33,701 nucleotides of DNA, taken from positions 5,181 to 38,881 of the forward strand of contig CAJTKB010000009.1 of NCBI GenBank assembly GCA_910576925.1. The letters are read 5' to 3'. The DNA comes from an uncultured Bacilli bacterium. GTDB taxonomy: Bacteria > Bacillota_I > Bacilli_A > RF39 > UBA660. The notes under the pieces are model-generated. The model worked only from the letters and a program-made list of their open reading frames with translations, had not been told where the DNA came from and did no database searches. Positions 24,111-33,256 of this stretch are shown piece by piece. Positions within the stretch are counted from its first letter, which is position 1. Every line of letters begins with the position of its first letter. The position numbers and the translations under genes are program-made.

Positions 24111-24674
24111 GTGAAAAAAATAGAAACCAATTTAAAGGATTGCTATATTATAGAACTTCAAAGATTCGGTGATAATAGGGGATATTTTGAATCCTTAACA
24201 ATAGAAGAACTACACTCCTTAGGGTTTAAAAATATAATGCAAATAAGTAGAAGCAAAAGTGGCAAAGGAACAGTTAGAGGACTTCATTTCCAAAAAGGAA
24301 AATATGCTCAAGCTAAATGTGTATCTTGTATAAAAGGAGCTGTTTTAGATGTTGTTGTCGATTTAAGAAAAACTTCTCCTACTTACGGAAAATATACAAG
24401 TGTAGAATTAACTAGCGAAAATGGCAAAATGCTTTTTGTGCCACGTGGATTTGCTCACGGATTTGTAGCATTAGAAGAAGATACTATCTTTGAGTATTTT
24501 GTAGACAATAAATATATGAAAGAAGAAGAGGGAGGCCTTATTTATAATGACCCATCAGTAGGAATAGATTGGCAACTTGAAAAATATCAAATTACCAATC
24601 CTATATTTAGTGAAAAAGATACAAAGTACCCAACATTAGAAGAGTTAGATGATTATTTTTCGGAGGTAGAGTAA
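24111..24674 (+). CDS. rmlC: dTDP-4-dehydrorhamnose 3,5-epimerase RmlC
   Basis: 187 aa cupin. Third step of dTDP-L-rhamnose synthesis. Family landmarks: RGYFES, QISRSKSGKGTVRGLHFQ with substrate Arg57 and catalytic His59, KCVSCIKGAVLDVVVDLRK with D84, VPRGFAHGFVAL with H116, and EYFVDNKY with the catalytic Tyr129. Full length and intact. The start is GTG at 24111, with AGGTG at 24101-24105; no ATG fits the conserved N-terminus. First gene of rmlC-rmlD-rmlB. rmlA, for the first step, is not in the window and must be elsewhere. Confidence 0.95.
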   Translation: MKKIETNLKDCYIIELQRFGDNRGYFESLTIEELHSLGFKNIMQISRSKSGKGTVRGLHFQKGKYAQAKCVSCIKGAVLDVVVDLRKTSPTYGKYTSVELTSENGKMLFVPRGFAHGFVALEEDTIFEYFVDNKYMKEEEGGLIYNDPSVGIDWQLEKYQITNPIFSEKDTKYPTLEELDDYFSEVE

Positions 24675-25525
24675 TGAGATTTTTAGTAACTGGAGCTAAA
24701 GGACAACTTGGATATGACCTTGTAAAAGAGTTAGAAAAAGAAGGATTTACTGATATAATTGCCTTAGGACGAGATGAACTTGATATTACAGATAGAGAAA
24801 AAGTAATTTCCTTTATCAAAGATAAAAAGCCAGATATAGTATTTCACTGTGCTGCATATACTTCAGTTGATATGGCTGAAGAAGATGAAGAAAGTGCTTA
24901 TCGCATTAATACAATAGGAACTAAAAATATAGTAGACGCCTCTAAAGAAGTACATTCAAAAGTTATATATATAAGTACAGATTACGTATTTTCTGGAAAT
25001 AAAGAAGGTATTTATGAGATAGACGATATAAAAATACCTAAAAGTACATATGGGCTTACTAAATATTATGGAGAAGAAATAGTTAGAAATTACTCTAAAC
25101 ATTTTATTGTAAGAATATCATGGGTATTTGGAATAAACGGAAAAAACTTTGTTAAAACAATGCTTAAACTTTCAGAAACAAAAAATGAAGTTTGTGTTGT
25201 TTGTGATCAAATAGGAAGTCCAACCTATACAGTAGATCTTGCAAAACTACTAATCAAAATGGCTCAAACAGAAAAATTCGGTATATATCACATAACCAAT
25301 GAAGGTTATTGTAGTTTTGCTGAATTTGCAGAAGAAATATTTAAAATAAATAAAAAAGGTATAAAAGTAAAACATATTAAATCAGCTGAGTATAAACAGA
25401 AAGCTAAAAGACCATTAAATTCAAAACTTAGTAAAAAAAGTTTATTAGAAAATGGTTTTACATTATTACCTACTTGGCAAGATGCTTTAGAAAGATTTAG
25501 TAAAGAATTAGAGGAGAGTGAATAA
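24674..25525 (+). CDS. rmlD: dTDP-4-dehydrorhamnose reductase RmlD
   Basis: 283 aa short-chain dehydrogenase/reductase. Last step of dTDP-L-rhamnose synthesis (NAD(P)H-dependent reduction). Seen: nucleotide-binding GAKGQLGYDL (7-16), DELDITD, HCAAYTSVD, STDYVFSG (101-108), catalytic YGLTK (Y126, K130), SWVFG and DQIGSPTYT. Full length. Its ATG overlaps the rmlC stop by one base (TAATG), so translation is coupled; GGAGG lies just upstream. Confidence 0.95.
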   Translation: MRFLVTGAKGQLGYDLVKELEKEGFTDIIALGRDELDITDREKVISFIKDKKPDIVFHCAAYTSVDMAEEDEESAYRINTIGTKNIVDASKEVHSKVIYISTDYVFSGNKEGIYEIDDIKIPKSTYGLTKYYGEEIVRNYSKHFIVRISWVFGINGKNFVKTMLKLSETKNEVCVVCDQIGSPTYTVDLAKLLIKMAQTEKFGIYHITNEGYCSFAEFAEEIFKINKKGIKVKHIKSAEYKQKAKRPLNSKLSKKSLLENGFTLLPTWQDALERFSKELEESE

Positions 25526-26533
25526 ATGAAATTTTTAGTAACAGGAGTAGCAGGCTTTATTGGAAGTAATTATATACATTATGTAGTAGAAAAATATAAA
25601 GAAGATATGTTTGTAGGATTAGATGCTTTAACTTATGCTGGTAACTATAACAACATAAAAGACTTAGAAGATAAGACTAACTTTAAATTTATAAAAGGAG
25701 ATATTACAGATAGAAAGTTTATTTATCAACTATTTGCAGAAGAAAACTTCGATATAGTAATTAATTTTGCAGCCGAATCACATGTTGATAATTCAATTAA
25801 AAATCCTGAAGTTTTTCTAAATACCAATATTATTGGAACTAGTATACTTATGGATGCCTCTAGAGAATATAAGATAAAAAGATATCATCAAGTATCAACA
25901 GATGAGGTTTATGGTGATTTGCCACTTGATAAACCTGAATTAAAGTTTACTGAAGAGACTCCACTTCATACATCTAGTCCATATTCATCAAGTAAAGCAA
26001 GTGCTGATTTACTTGTTATGGCCTATTTTAGAACATATAATTTACCAGTTACTATTTCAAGATGCTCTAATAATTATGGCCCTTATCAATTTCCCGAAAA
26101 ACTAATACCAGTTGTAATTAGTAAAGCGCTTAAAAATGAAAAAATACCAGTATATGGTAGGGGAGAAAACGTAAGAGATTGGATTCACGTAATTGATCAT
26201 AATATTGGAGTTGATAAGATAGTAAGAGAAGGAAAAGTAGGAGAAATTTATAATTTAGGAGGTCATTCTGAAAGAACTAACCTAGATGTTATTAAATTAA
26301 TACTAAAAGAAATAGAAAGAAGTGAAGATTTAATAGAATTTGTAGAGGATAGACCAGGACACGATCTAAGATATGCAATTGATACTACCAAAGTAGAAGA
26401 AAAGCTAAATTGGAAACCTAGTTATACATTTGAAGAAGGTATTAAAGAAACTGTTAAATGGTATTTAAATAATAAAGAATGGATTGATAACATTTTAAGT
26501 GGAGAATATAGAAAAGCTTATAAGGAAAAATAA
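25526..26533 (+). CDS. rmlB: dTDP-glucose 4,6-dehydratase RmlB
   Basis: 335 aa extended short-chain dehydrogenase. Second step of dTDP-L-rhamnose synthesis. Seen: GVAGFIGSN (7-15), AAESHVDNSI (82-91), catalytic T125-D126-E127 in STDEVYGDL, Y153SSSK157, NNYGPYQFPEKLIP, and RGENVRDWIHV. All catalytic residues are present and the length is normal. It begins on the base after the rmlD stop, with GAGGAGAG upstream. The operon ends here and converges on the flippase gene with an 8-base gap; I see no terminator in the gap. Confidence 0.96.
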   Translation: MKFLVTGVAGFIGSNYIHYVVEKYKEDMFVGLDALTYAGNYNNIKDLEDKTNFKFIKGDITDRKFIYQLFAEENFDIVINFAAESHVDNSIKNPEVFLNTNIIGTSILMDASREYKIKRYHQVSTDEVYGDLPLDKPELKFTEETPLHTSSPYSSSKASADLLVMAYFRTYNLPVTISRCSNNYGPYQFPEKLIPVVISKALKNEKIPVYGRGENVRDWIHVIDHNIGVDKIVREGKVGEIYNLGGHSERTNLDVIKLILKEIERSEDLIEFVEDRPGHDLRYAIDTTKVEEKLNWKPSYTFEEGIKETVKWYLNNKEWIDNILSGEYRKAYKEK

Positions 26534-26541
26534 AAAACTAA

Positions 26542-27831
26542 TTATCTATTTAAAGCATTTTTAACCTTTTTAATACACATTACAGCATCTACTACTATAT
26601 TGATACTTACAGATATAATTAAACACCATATACCAACTTTAAATAAAGCACATATTGGAAGAAGTACTGTTCTAACAATAGAAGTAACAAGAGTTATTAA
26701 TAAATTATCCTTACTTTTTCCCATAGCATCTAGACTTAAGCATAAAGGAGAAACAATATATTGCAAAAGACAGATAGGGGCAAAATACTTTAAGTATAAT
26801 GCTCCTTCTGTAGTGTTATAAATAAGTTTTAATATAACATTAGGCGCTAAAACAAATAATATGGTAAAACAAACACCTATTGCTAAGGAAATAAAAATAG
26901 CTTGTTTTATAACTTTCTTAGTATACTTATAATTTCCTCTTTTGTAATTTTTACTAACAATTGGAAGAAGTGCTTGACTAATAGCATTACTAAAAAATGA
27001 AGGAAGCATAATAATAGGCATAACATAGCCACTTATAATACCATACTCTGTAATAATATATCCTTTGGAATAACCTACATAAAGAAGAATATTTGTTAAA
27101 ATAATAGGTTCTAAGAAATATGTGAAAGAACCGATCAATCTATTGATAGTTGTAGGAAATCCAATATTTAGGGAATCTTTTAAGTATAGTCTACTAGGAA
27201 TTATATCACTTTTTTTAAGAGTAAAACCCTTTGGTAGAAATAAAAATAATATTAATATCGAAGCAAGTTCTGATACAATATTACAAAGAACTAAATATAA
27301 AACAGCATATTCAGTAGTTGCTACAAATAAAGGAAGACCTATAACAATTAATAAAAGTCTAACAATATCTTCTATTATATTTGAAACAACGTGAGGAATC
27401 ATTCTTTCACGTCCAAAAAAATAGCTCCTTAGTATTGCAGAAATTGAAGTAAAAGGAATAACTAAAGCAATTGCAATTATAGCATAGTAAACTCTAGGTT
27501 CCTTTAATAAATTATTAGCCAGAAAAGGTGCAAACAAAATAATAACTAAAATTAAAAAGATATTTATTAACATACAAAAAGGAATAACAGAAAAAATTAA
27601 TTTTTTATTATTTCTATCATCTTCGGCAATCAATTTGGAAATAGCTGTAGGAAAGCCAAAACAAGCTAAGTTAATAAATAGAGAAAATGTTGGAAGTATT
27701 AACATATATAATCCCATAGACTCGACAGATACTATTCTAGTCATAACAATTTTATTTACAATACCTAGAATTTTTGTAATGAAACCACCAATAATTAAAA
27801 TAATACTTGATTTTATAAATTTCTCTTTCAT
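26542..27831 (-). CDS. SpoVB-like polysaccharide/lipid-linked flippase (MOP superfamily)
   Basis: 429 aa, about 12 hydrophobic helices. The N-terminus (FIKSSIILIIGGFITKILG, then IVNKIVMTRIVSVESMGLYM) and the FGFPTAISKLIAE and ILRSYFFGRERM segments match SpoVB and related MurJ-type exporters of the MOP superfamily, which move lipid-linked sugars across the membrane. SpoVB and its vegetative relatives (YtgP, YkvU) are usually 500 or more aa; this one is shorter, probably lacking the last two helices. Candidates: lipid II flippase, or exporter of a rhamnose-containing polymer, given the adjacent rml genes. The ATG at 27831 gives the family N-terminus, but no Shine-Dalgarno precedes it. Confidence 0.8.
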   Translation of the reverse strand: MKEKFIKSSIILIIGGFITKILGIVNKIVMTRIVSVESMGLYMLILPTFSLFINLACFGFPTAISKLIAEDDRNNKKLIFSVIPFCMLINIFLILVIILFAPFLANNLLKEPRVYYAIIAIALVIPFTSISAILRSYFFGRERMIPHVVSNIIEDIVRLLLIVIGLPLFVATTEYAVLYLVLCNIVSELASILILFLFLPKGFTLKKSDIIPSRLYLKDSLNIGFPTTINRLIGSFTYFLEPIILTNILLYVGYSKGYIITEYGIISGYVMPIIMLPSFFSNAISQALLPIVSKNYKRGNYKYTKKVIKQAIFISLAIGVCFTILFVLAPNVILKLIYNTTEGALYLKYFAPICLLQYIVSPLCLSLDAMGKSKDNLLITLVTSIVRTVLLPICALFKVGIWCLIISVSINIVVDAVMCIKKVKNALNR

Positions 27832-27993
27832 AGTTTAATATATGAACTATACTTATTATGTATTAGTAAAATATTAAAAGAAATTTTTACATAATTTTTA
27901 TTGATATTATTAAGTATTATACATATTTTAAAAACATAAGTTCTATAATTTGAAAAATTAAGTATTTGCTAACTAAAAAAAATATGCTAAACT

Positions 27994-27999
27994 TATAAT
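27994..27999 (+). promoter_or_regulatory. -10 element TATAAT
   Basis: Perfect TATAAT, 12 bases before the ATG at 28012 and directly followed by AGAGGTG, so the leader would be about 5-6 nt and contain little beyond part of the ribosome site. No good -35 at the normal distance. Confidence 0.5.
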
Positions 28000-28011
28000 A
28001 GAGGTGTAAAG

Positions 28012-29094
28012 ATGAATGATTTAAAGAATTTCTTAATTAGTGATGAGGCTAAGCTTGTATATATAATAGCCTTACTGATAAGTACAGCATATATTGTATT
28101 TTACTATTTTAGAAAGACTAAACAGCAAAGATTACAAAGACAAAATACTATTGAACTTAAAAAAATCGTTAAAGATGTAAAAAAACAAAGTAATAAAGAA
28201 AAAATCACATCTAGTAGTACTCTAGTAGTAAAAAATGAACCTATTGCTGTAAAAGAAGAAGTAAAAAATGTTTTAACAGAAAGTAATACTACTAATATTG
28301 TAGTTGAAAAACCAATACCAGTAGTAAATAATATAACAGAAATCAATACAAAAGAAGATCATAAAGAAAAATTTCTAGAACAGGAGACAATAAAAACAGT
28401 TATAGAACCTATACCTATAAAAGAAGAACAACCTAAAACTCCTTTTGTTAATAGTAAAAATAAAGCCGCTAAAATGGATGATATCTTAAATAAATTATAT
28501 CAAGCAAGTATTGAAAAAGTAATGCCAAAATCTCAAGAAAAAGAAGACATTACATATGTAAATACTGTTCCAGATAAAAAAGAGGCAAAAAAAGAATTAG
28601 AAGAAATAACTAAAAAGCTTGAACAACAAGAAGAAAATAAAAATATAGAATTAACTGAGTTTGAACAAATGCAAGAAGATACTGCTATTATCAGTTTAGA
28701 TGAACTTATGAAAAAAGCTGGAGAAATATATTCCTATAATGAAGAAATCCAGTATAAAGATGAAGGAAATGAACCTATTAGTCTAAAAGACTTAGATAAT
28801 AGAAAGAAAAATAATATAGATATAAAAAATGAAGAAATAGACGAAGTGGTAACAATAGACGAATTTAATATAACAATAACACCAGTTGAAGAAGAAGCTT
28901 CCCTAAAAGAAACAAATGAGAAATTCAAACCTAGTTCAGTTATCTCTCCAGTTTATGGAATGAAAACTCAAATTAGTAGAAATACAGATTTAGAATTAGA
29001 AAATACAGCAAATTATGAAAAATTAGATGAAGAAATTAGAAAAACAAATGAATTTATGGCAACACTTAAAGAATTACAGAAAAAGCTAGATTAA
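28012..29094 (+). CDS. N-terminally anchored protein with long charged disordered region
   Basis: 360 aa, not recognised. One membrane helix (about 14-31, LVYIIALLISTAYIVFYY), a strongly basic patch (RKTKQQRLQRQ), then about 310 residues rich in Lys, Glu, Val, Pro and Asn, mostly predicted disordered, with a short helix at the C-terminus (YEKLDEEIRKTNEFMATLKELQKKLD). The basic patch after the helix suggests the long part is cytoplasmic. The layout recalls ZipA or EzrA-like division tethers, but no sequence match supports that. ATG with AGAGGTG. The TAA stop lies in the loop of its own terminator. Confidence 0.7.
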   Translation: MNDLKNFLISDEAKLVYIIALLISTAYIVFYYFRKTKQQRLQRQNTIELKKIVKDVKKQSNKEKITSSSTLVVKNEPIAVKEEVKNVLTESNTTNIVVEKPIPVVNNITEINTKEDHKEKFLEQETIKTVIEPIPIKEEQPKTPFVNSKNKAAKMDDILNKLYQASIEKVMPKSQEKEDITYVNTVPDKKEAKKELEEITKKLEQQEENKNIELTEFEQMQEDTAIISLDELMKKAGEIYSYNEEIQYKDEGNEPISLKDLDNRKKNNIDIKNEEIDEVVTIDEFNITITPVEEEASLKETNEKFKPSSVISPVYGMKTQISRNTDLELENTANYEKLDEEIRKTNEFMATLKELQKKLD

Positions 29095-29106
29095 TCTAGT
29101 TTTTTT
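29084..29106 (+). terminator. Terminator with the stop codon in its loop
   Basis: CTAGA..TCTAG palindrome at 29086-29099 (extended by a G-T pair and A-T pairs) around loop TTAA, followed by TTTTTTT. The TAA stop of the upstream gene (29092-29094) is in the loop. Confidence 0.8.
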
Positions 29107-29116
29107 AATTGAAATT

Positions 29117-29125
29117 TGTTATAAT
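29117..29125 (+). promoter_or_regulatory. Extended -10 promoter TGTTATAAT
   Basis: Third exact copy of TGTTATAAT in the window (TATAAT at 29120-29125), 27 bases before the ATG at 29153 and directly after the preceding terminator. Confidence 0.6.
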
Positions 29126-29152
29126 AAGCTCGTTAGAAAAGTGGTGTTTCAA

Positions 29153-29755
29153 ATGAAAAATATAATATTAATTATAGCCTTAGGTGCAGTAGTATTAAAT
29201 TTTAATGATAAGTCAAAGCTACCAAATAAAAACATAGAAAAAGTAACTATAAAAGAAAAAAATCAAATAATAGAAGATGATTATATAAAAAGAGATGAAA
29301 AAATAGTTACCTATATTGAAAATATGGATATTGAACTTGAAACATTAGATACAAATGACGAATCTATTAAAGAAAAAGCAAAAGATATGTATACTACTTT
29401 AACAGACTTTATATTTAATAATGGAGTTATAAATGATATAACATTTGATTCACTTACTAGTGCCTCTAAAGAAAAGATACTATCAATTTATAAAAATATT
29501 GATACTAAAATAGAAAATAAATTTCCAAATTATAAAGAAACTATAAAAAATAGGAGTAAAGAAACTTATAATAATACAAAGGAAAAAATTGGAGAACTTG
29601 GTCAAAATATAAAAGAAAAGTACCAAAACTATATAAATGATTCTAAAAATAAAGAAGTAGTTGATTCCTTTAATAATGATAAAAATAATGTAGTAGAGAC
29701 CTATGATAAAATTAAAGATAAAATAAATAGTAAACGTAATAAAAGAGGTGATTAG
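29153..29755 (+). CDS. Unknown membrane-anchored or exported helical protein
   Basis: 200 aa, not recognised. Short hydrophobic N-terminus (NIILIIALGAVVLNF, about 3-17) that could be a signal or anchor; no lipobox Cys and no clear cleavage site. The rest is highly charged and helical, with repeated amphipathic pieces such as SKETYNNTKEKIGELGQNIK and NNVVETYDKIKDKINS, reminiscent of apolipoprotein- or YtxH-like helices. The open frame begins at GTG 29141, but the ATG at 29153 is preceded by GTGGTG and is preferred. It ends one base before the mtaB ATG, so the two are probably translationally coupled. Confidence 0.7.
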   Translation: MKNIILIIALGAVVLNFNDKSKLPNKNIEKVTIKEKNQIIEDDYIKRDEKIVTYIENMDIELETLDTNDESIKEKAKDMYTTLTDFIFNNGVINDITFDSLTSASKEKILSIYKNIDTKIENKFPNYKETIKNRSKETYNNTKEKIGELGQNIKEKYQNYINDSKNKEVVDSFNNDKNNVVETYDKIKDKINSKRNKRGD

Positions 29756-31036
29756 ATGAAAAGTGTAGGATTATGTACTTTAGGTTGTAAAGTAAATATG
29801 TATGAATCTGAATTCGTTATTAATCTATTAAAAGAAAACAATTATACTATAAAAGAATTCGACGAAATATGTGATATATATATAATTAACACTTGTACAG
29901 TTACTAATCAATCTGATATAAAATCTCGCAAGATGATTAGAAGTGCTATTAGAAGAAATAAAGATGCTTGTATTGTAGCAATGGGGTGTTTTATTGAAGC
30001 AAATAAAAGTTTTAGAGAAGATGGTGTATCAATTTATTTAGGTACGAAAGATAAATCTAAAATAATAGAATTACTTGATAAATATTACAAAGAAAAAAGT
30101 ATAATAGAGCACTTAGATAATGATGATAAAAACACTTTTGAAGATATGTACATTAAAAACTTTCCAGGAAGAACTAGAGCTTTTGTTAAAATACAAGATG
30201 GTTGTGAAAACTTTTGCAGTTATTGTATTATTCCATTTGTTAGAGGAAAATGCCGTAGTAAAAAATTTGATATAGTAATATCAGAAATTACGGACTTAGT
30301 TAAAAATGGTTATAAAGAAATAGTTTTAACAGGAATTCATACAGGAAATTATGGTGTAGATATTAATAAGACATTTAAAGACCTACTACAAGAAGTTGTT
30401 AATATTAAAGGCTTAGAAAGACTTAGAATATCATCAATCGAAGTAACTGAACTAAATGATGAAGTATTAGATGTTATAAAAAATAATAATGTAATAGTAG
30501 ATCACTTGCATATTCCATTGCAAGCTGGTAGTGATAAAATATTAAAACTAATGAATAGGAAATATGATTTAAAATACTTTAAAAATATAATTAATAAACT
30601 TAAGAAAATTAGACCTAATATTTCTATTACTACAGATATTATTGTAGGTTTTCCAGAAGAAGATGATGAAGACTTTAAGGAGACGATAAAAACAGTAACA
30701 GAAATAGGATTTAGTAAAATACACGTTTTTCCATATTCTATTAGAAATAAAACAGTTGCAGCATCTATGAAACAAGTTAATCCCCAAATAAAAAAACTTC
30801 ATACAAGACGTCTTTTAGAAGTTAGTAAAGAACTAGAACTAGAATATTTAAATAAATTTATAAATAAAAATGAAATAGTCCTAATAGAAAACTATAAAGA
30901 TGGTTATTCTTATGGACATACAGGCAATTATATGTATGTAAAAATAAAAAAAATAATAGATAGTAATACCTTTGTAAAAGTAAAACTTAAAAGTATCAGC
31001 TATCCATATATAATAGGAGAAGTAGTTAATGAGTAA
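29756..31036 (+). CDS. mtaB: tRNA t6A methylthiotransferase MtaB
   Basis: 426 aa radical-SAM enzyme that makes ms2t6A at position 37 of ANN-reading tRNAs. N-terminal MTTase domain (TLGCKVNMYESE) with cluster ligands C11, C47 and C78; radical-SAM motif C150ENFC154SYC157; ITTDIIVGFPEED; C-terminal TRAM region. The TLGCKVN start separates MtaB from MiaB and RimO. Full length and intact. The GAGGTG ribosome site lies in the last codons of the preceding gene, and recD2 overlaps the 3' end by 8 bases, forming a tightly coupled three-gene run. Confidence 0.95.
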   Translation: MKSVGLCTLGCKVNMYESEFVINLLKENNYTIKEFDEICDIYIINTCTVTNQSDIKSRKMIRSAIRRNKDACIVAMGCFIEANKSFREDGVSIYLGTKDKSKIIELLDKYYKEKSIIEHLDNDDKNTFEDMYIKNFPGRTRAFVKIQDGCENFCSYCIIPFVRGKCRSKKFDIVISEITDLVKNGYKEIVLTGIHTGNYGVDINKTFKDLLQEVVNIKGLERLRISSIEVTELNDEVLDVIKNNNVIVDHLHIPLQAGSDKILKLMNRKYDLKYFKNIINKLKKIRPNISITTDIIVGFPEEDDEDFKETIKTVTEIGFSKIHVFPYSIRNKTVAASMKQVNPQIKKLHTRRLLEVSKELELEYLNKFINKNEIVLIENYKDGYSYGHTGNYMYVKIKKIIDSNTFVKVKLKSISYPYIIGEVVNE

Positions 31037-33218
31037 TTTTATTAAAGGAAAATATAGAAAAAGTATTTATGACTCTCAAAATGGTTATATAATTGGACTT
31101 TTTAAAGTAGAAGATTCATCTGAAGAACTTTCTGACTACATCTCAAAGACTATTACATTTACAGGCTACTTCCACGAATTAAATGATATGGATACTTATA
31201 TTTTTAATGGTAGTTTGATAAATCACGCTAAGTATGGAACTCAATTCCAAGTAGAAAGCTATGAAAAATGTAAGATGGAAGACAGAGACTCTTTAGTTAA
31301 CTTTTTATGTAGTGATGTATTTAAAGGAATAGGAGAGAATAAAGCTAAGAAAATCGTTACAACTCTTGGAAAAGATACCATAAATACTATTTTAGAAAAC
31401 CCTAATAACCTAGTACTAATACCAGGAATAACTGAAAAAGATAGCAAAATATTACATGATTCTTTAGTTGAACACGAAGCTAGTTATGATATTATTATAA
31501 AACTTAATGATATAGGTTTTAATACAAAAGAAGCCATGTTAATTTATAATAAATATAAGGCTGATAGTTTAACTGTTATAGATAATAATTTATATAAAAT
31601 ATTAGAAGATATTGATAAATTTAGTTTTAAAAGAGTTGATTATATAGGACTAAATAATGGCCTAGAAAAAGATAACTTAAATAGAGTTAGTGCCTCAATT
31701 ATTTATATAATGAATGAATTAAGTAATAGCCTAGGACATAGTTACTATTACTTAGAAGAAATATCGTCACTCTTACCTCGAGTTTTAAATACAATAATAG
31801 ATGATGAAGTCTTTAATCTAGCTATAAAAAAATTGATATTAGATATGAGAGTAGTATGTATAGAAGATAGATATTATACCAAATTAATGTATGAAGCAGA
31901 AACTTTGATTGTTAATAGAGTTAATATATTAAGTCATTCTGAAGATAATACTCTTACTAATAAAGAAAAATATTTGCAAAAATTAGAAGAATACTTTGAA
32001 ATCGATTACAATGAAGATCAAGAAAATGCCATAATAAATAGTTATTTAAAAAACTTTCTTATCATAACTGGTGGCCCTGGAACAGGAAAGACTACTATTA
32101 TGCGAGCAATAGTAGAATTATATAAAGAAGTAAAAAAACTAGATTACGAAAAATTAAAAGAAAAAATAGCACTACTTGCTCCAACAGGAAGAGCCGCAAA
32201 AAGAATGAGTGAATCTACCAATATGCCAAGTTCTACGATACATCGTTTCTTAAAATGGAATAAAGACACTAATAAATTCCAAGTAAATGAGTATAATAAA
32301 AGTAAAGTAGAATTTGTTTTGATAGATGAAGCTAGTATGATAGATACTTATTTATTTAGTAATTTATTAAAAGGACTAAGTGTTAATACAAAAATTATTT
32401 TAGTAGGAGACGTAGACCAATTACCTAGTGTTGGTCCTGGTCAAGTATTACACGATCTAATTAGTAGCGAAAAGGTAAATGTTTGTAAATTAAATACATT
32501 ATATCGCCAAGAAAATGGCTCTAACATAATAAACTTAGCCTATAATATAAAAGAAGGAAATGTAGACTATTCAATATTTAATGAAACAAAAGATTTAACT
32601 TTTTTAGAATGCCATAGAGATGAAGTATTAGAAAGAGTAAAAGAAATTTCAGAATTATATCAAGACTACTCTTATAAATCCTTTCAAGTACTTGCACCTA
32701 TGTATAAAACAGAAAATGGAATAGATAATATAAATATTCAACTACAAGATTTATTTAATAAGAAAACGACTACTAAAAAAGAAATAATAATAGGTGAAGA
32801 AACTTATAGGGAAAATGACAAAGTAATTCAACTTACTAATATGCCAGATGATAATGTTTATAATGGAGATATTGGTATTATAAAGAAAATTATTACAAGA
32901 CCTAAAAAAGAAATCTATATAGATTTTGATGATAATTTAGTAAAATATACTCCTACTAATTTTTATAATTTTAAAAAAGCATATGCTATATCAATACATA
33001 AAGCCCAAGGTAGTGAGTTTGATGTAGTTATAATTCCCCTTGTAAAGGCATTTAATAAAATGCTTTATAGAAAACTTATTTATACTGCTGTTACAAGATG
33101 TAAAAAATCTCTATTTTTAATAGGTGAAAGAGAAGCTCTAAATTTAGCTGTTAGTAATACTAAAGTAGATATTAGAAGGACAAGTATTAAAAAAATTCTA
33201 ATAGATGGTATAAAATAG
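31029..33218 (+). CDS. recD2: ATP-dependent 5'-3' DNA helicase RecD2
   Basis: 729 aa SF1B helicase of the RecD2/YrrC type, without RecBC. N-terminal OB-like domain (1-80), helix-hairpin-helix region (FKGIGENKAKKIV and LIPGITEKDSK, about 98-140), then the helicase core: motif I GGPGTGKTT (348-356), Ia LLAPTGRAAKRM, II LIDEASMID, III LVGDVDQLPSVGPGQ, IV YRQ, V/VI AISIHKAQGSEFDVVIIPL and YTAVTRCKK. Involved in repair and replication-fork stability in Bacillota. Length matches the family (about 730-800 aa). ATG overlaps the end of mtaB by 8 bases, with AGGAG upstream. Confidence 0.95.
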   Translation: MSNFIKGKYRKSIYDSQNGYIIGLFKVEDSSEELSDYISKTITFTGYFHELNDMDTYIFNGSLINHAKYGTQFQVESYEKCKMEDRDSLVNFLCSDVFKGIGENKAKKIVTTLGKDTINTILENPNNLVLIPGITEKDSKILHDSLVEHEASYDIIIKLNDIGFNTKEAMLIYNKYKADSLTVIDNNLYKILEDIDKFSFKRVDYIGLNNGLEKDNLNRVSASIIYIMNELSNSLGHSYYYLEEISSLLPRVLNTIIDDEVFNLAIKKLILDMRVVCIEDRYYTKLMYEAETLIVNRVNILSHSEDNTLTNKEKYLQKLEEYFEIDYNEDQENAIINSYLKNFLIITGGPGTGKTTIMRAIVELYKEVKKLDYEKLKEKIALLAPTGRAAKRMSESTNMPSSTIHRFLKWNKDTNKFQVNEYNKSKVEFVLIDEASMIDTYLFSNLLKGLSVNTKIILVGDVDQLPSVGPGQVLHDLISSEKVNVCKLNTLYRQENGSNIINLAYNIKEGNVDYSIFNETKDLTFLECHRDEVLERVKEISELYQDYSYKSFQVLAPMYKTENGIDNINIQLQDLFNKKTTTKKEIIIGEETYRENDKVIQLTNMPDDNVYNGDIGIIKKIITRPKKEIYIDFDDNLVKYTPTNFYNFKKAYAISIHKAQGSEFDVVIIPLVKAFNKMLYRKLIYTAVTRCKKSLFLIGEREALNLAVSNTKVDIRRTSIKKILIDGIK

Positions 33219-33223
33219 AAGAA

Positions 33224-33248
33224 TCACTTCATAATAAGAATGAGGTGA
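33224..33248 (+). promoter_or_regulatory. Hairpin that masks the ribosome site of the 53-aa gene
   Basis: TCACTTCAT (33224-33232) pairs with ATGAGGTGA (33240-33248), nine pairs with one G-U, loop AATAAGA. The GAGGTG ribosome site is wholly in the 3' arm. The 5' arm starts six bases after the recD2 stop, where a terminating ribosome would open it. Confidence 0.5.
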
Positions 33249-33256
33249 AAAGTAAT

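Noticed and set aside
26600..27838. Plus-strand open frames opposite the flippase gene
   Set aside because: No ribosome sites and no recognisable protein features; the minus strand encodes a clear membrane transporter across the whole stretch.
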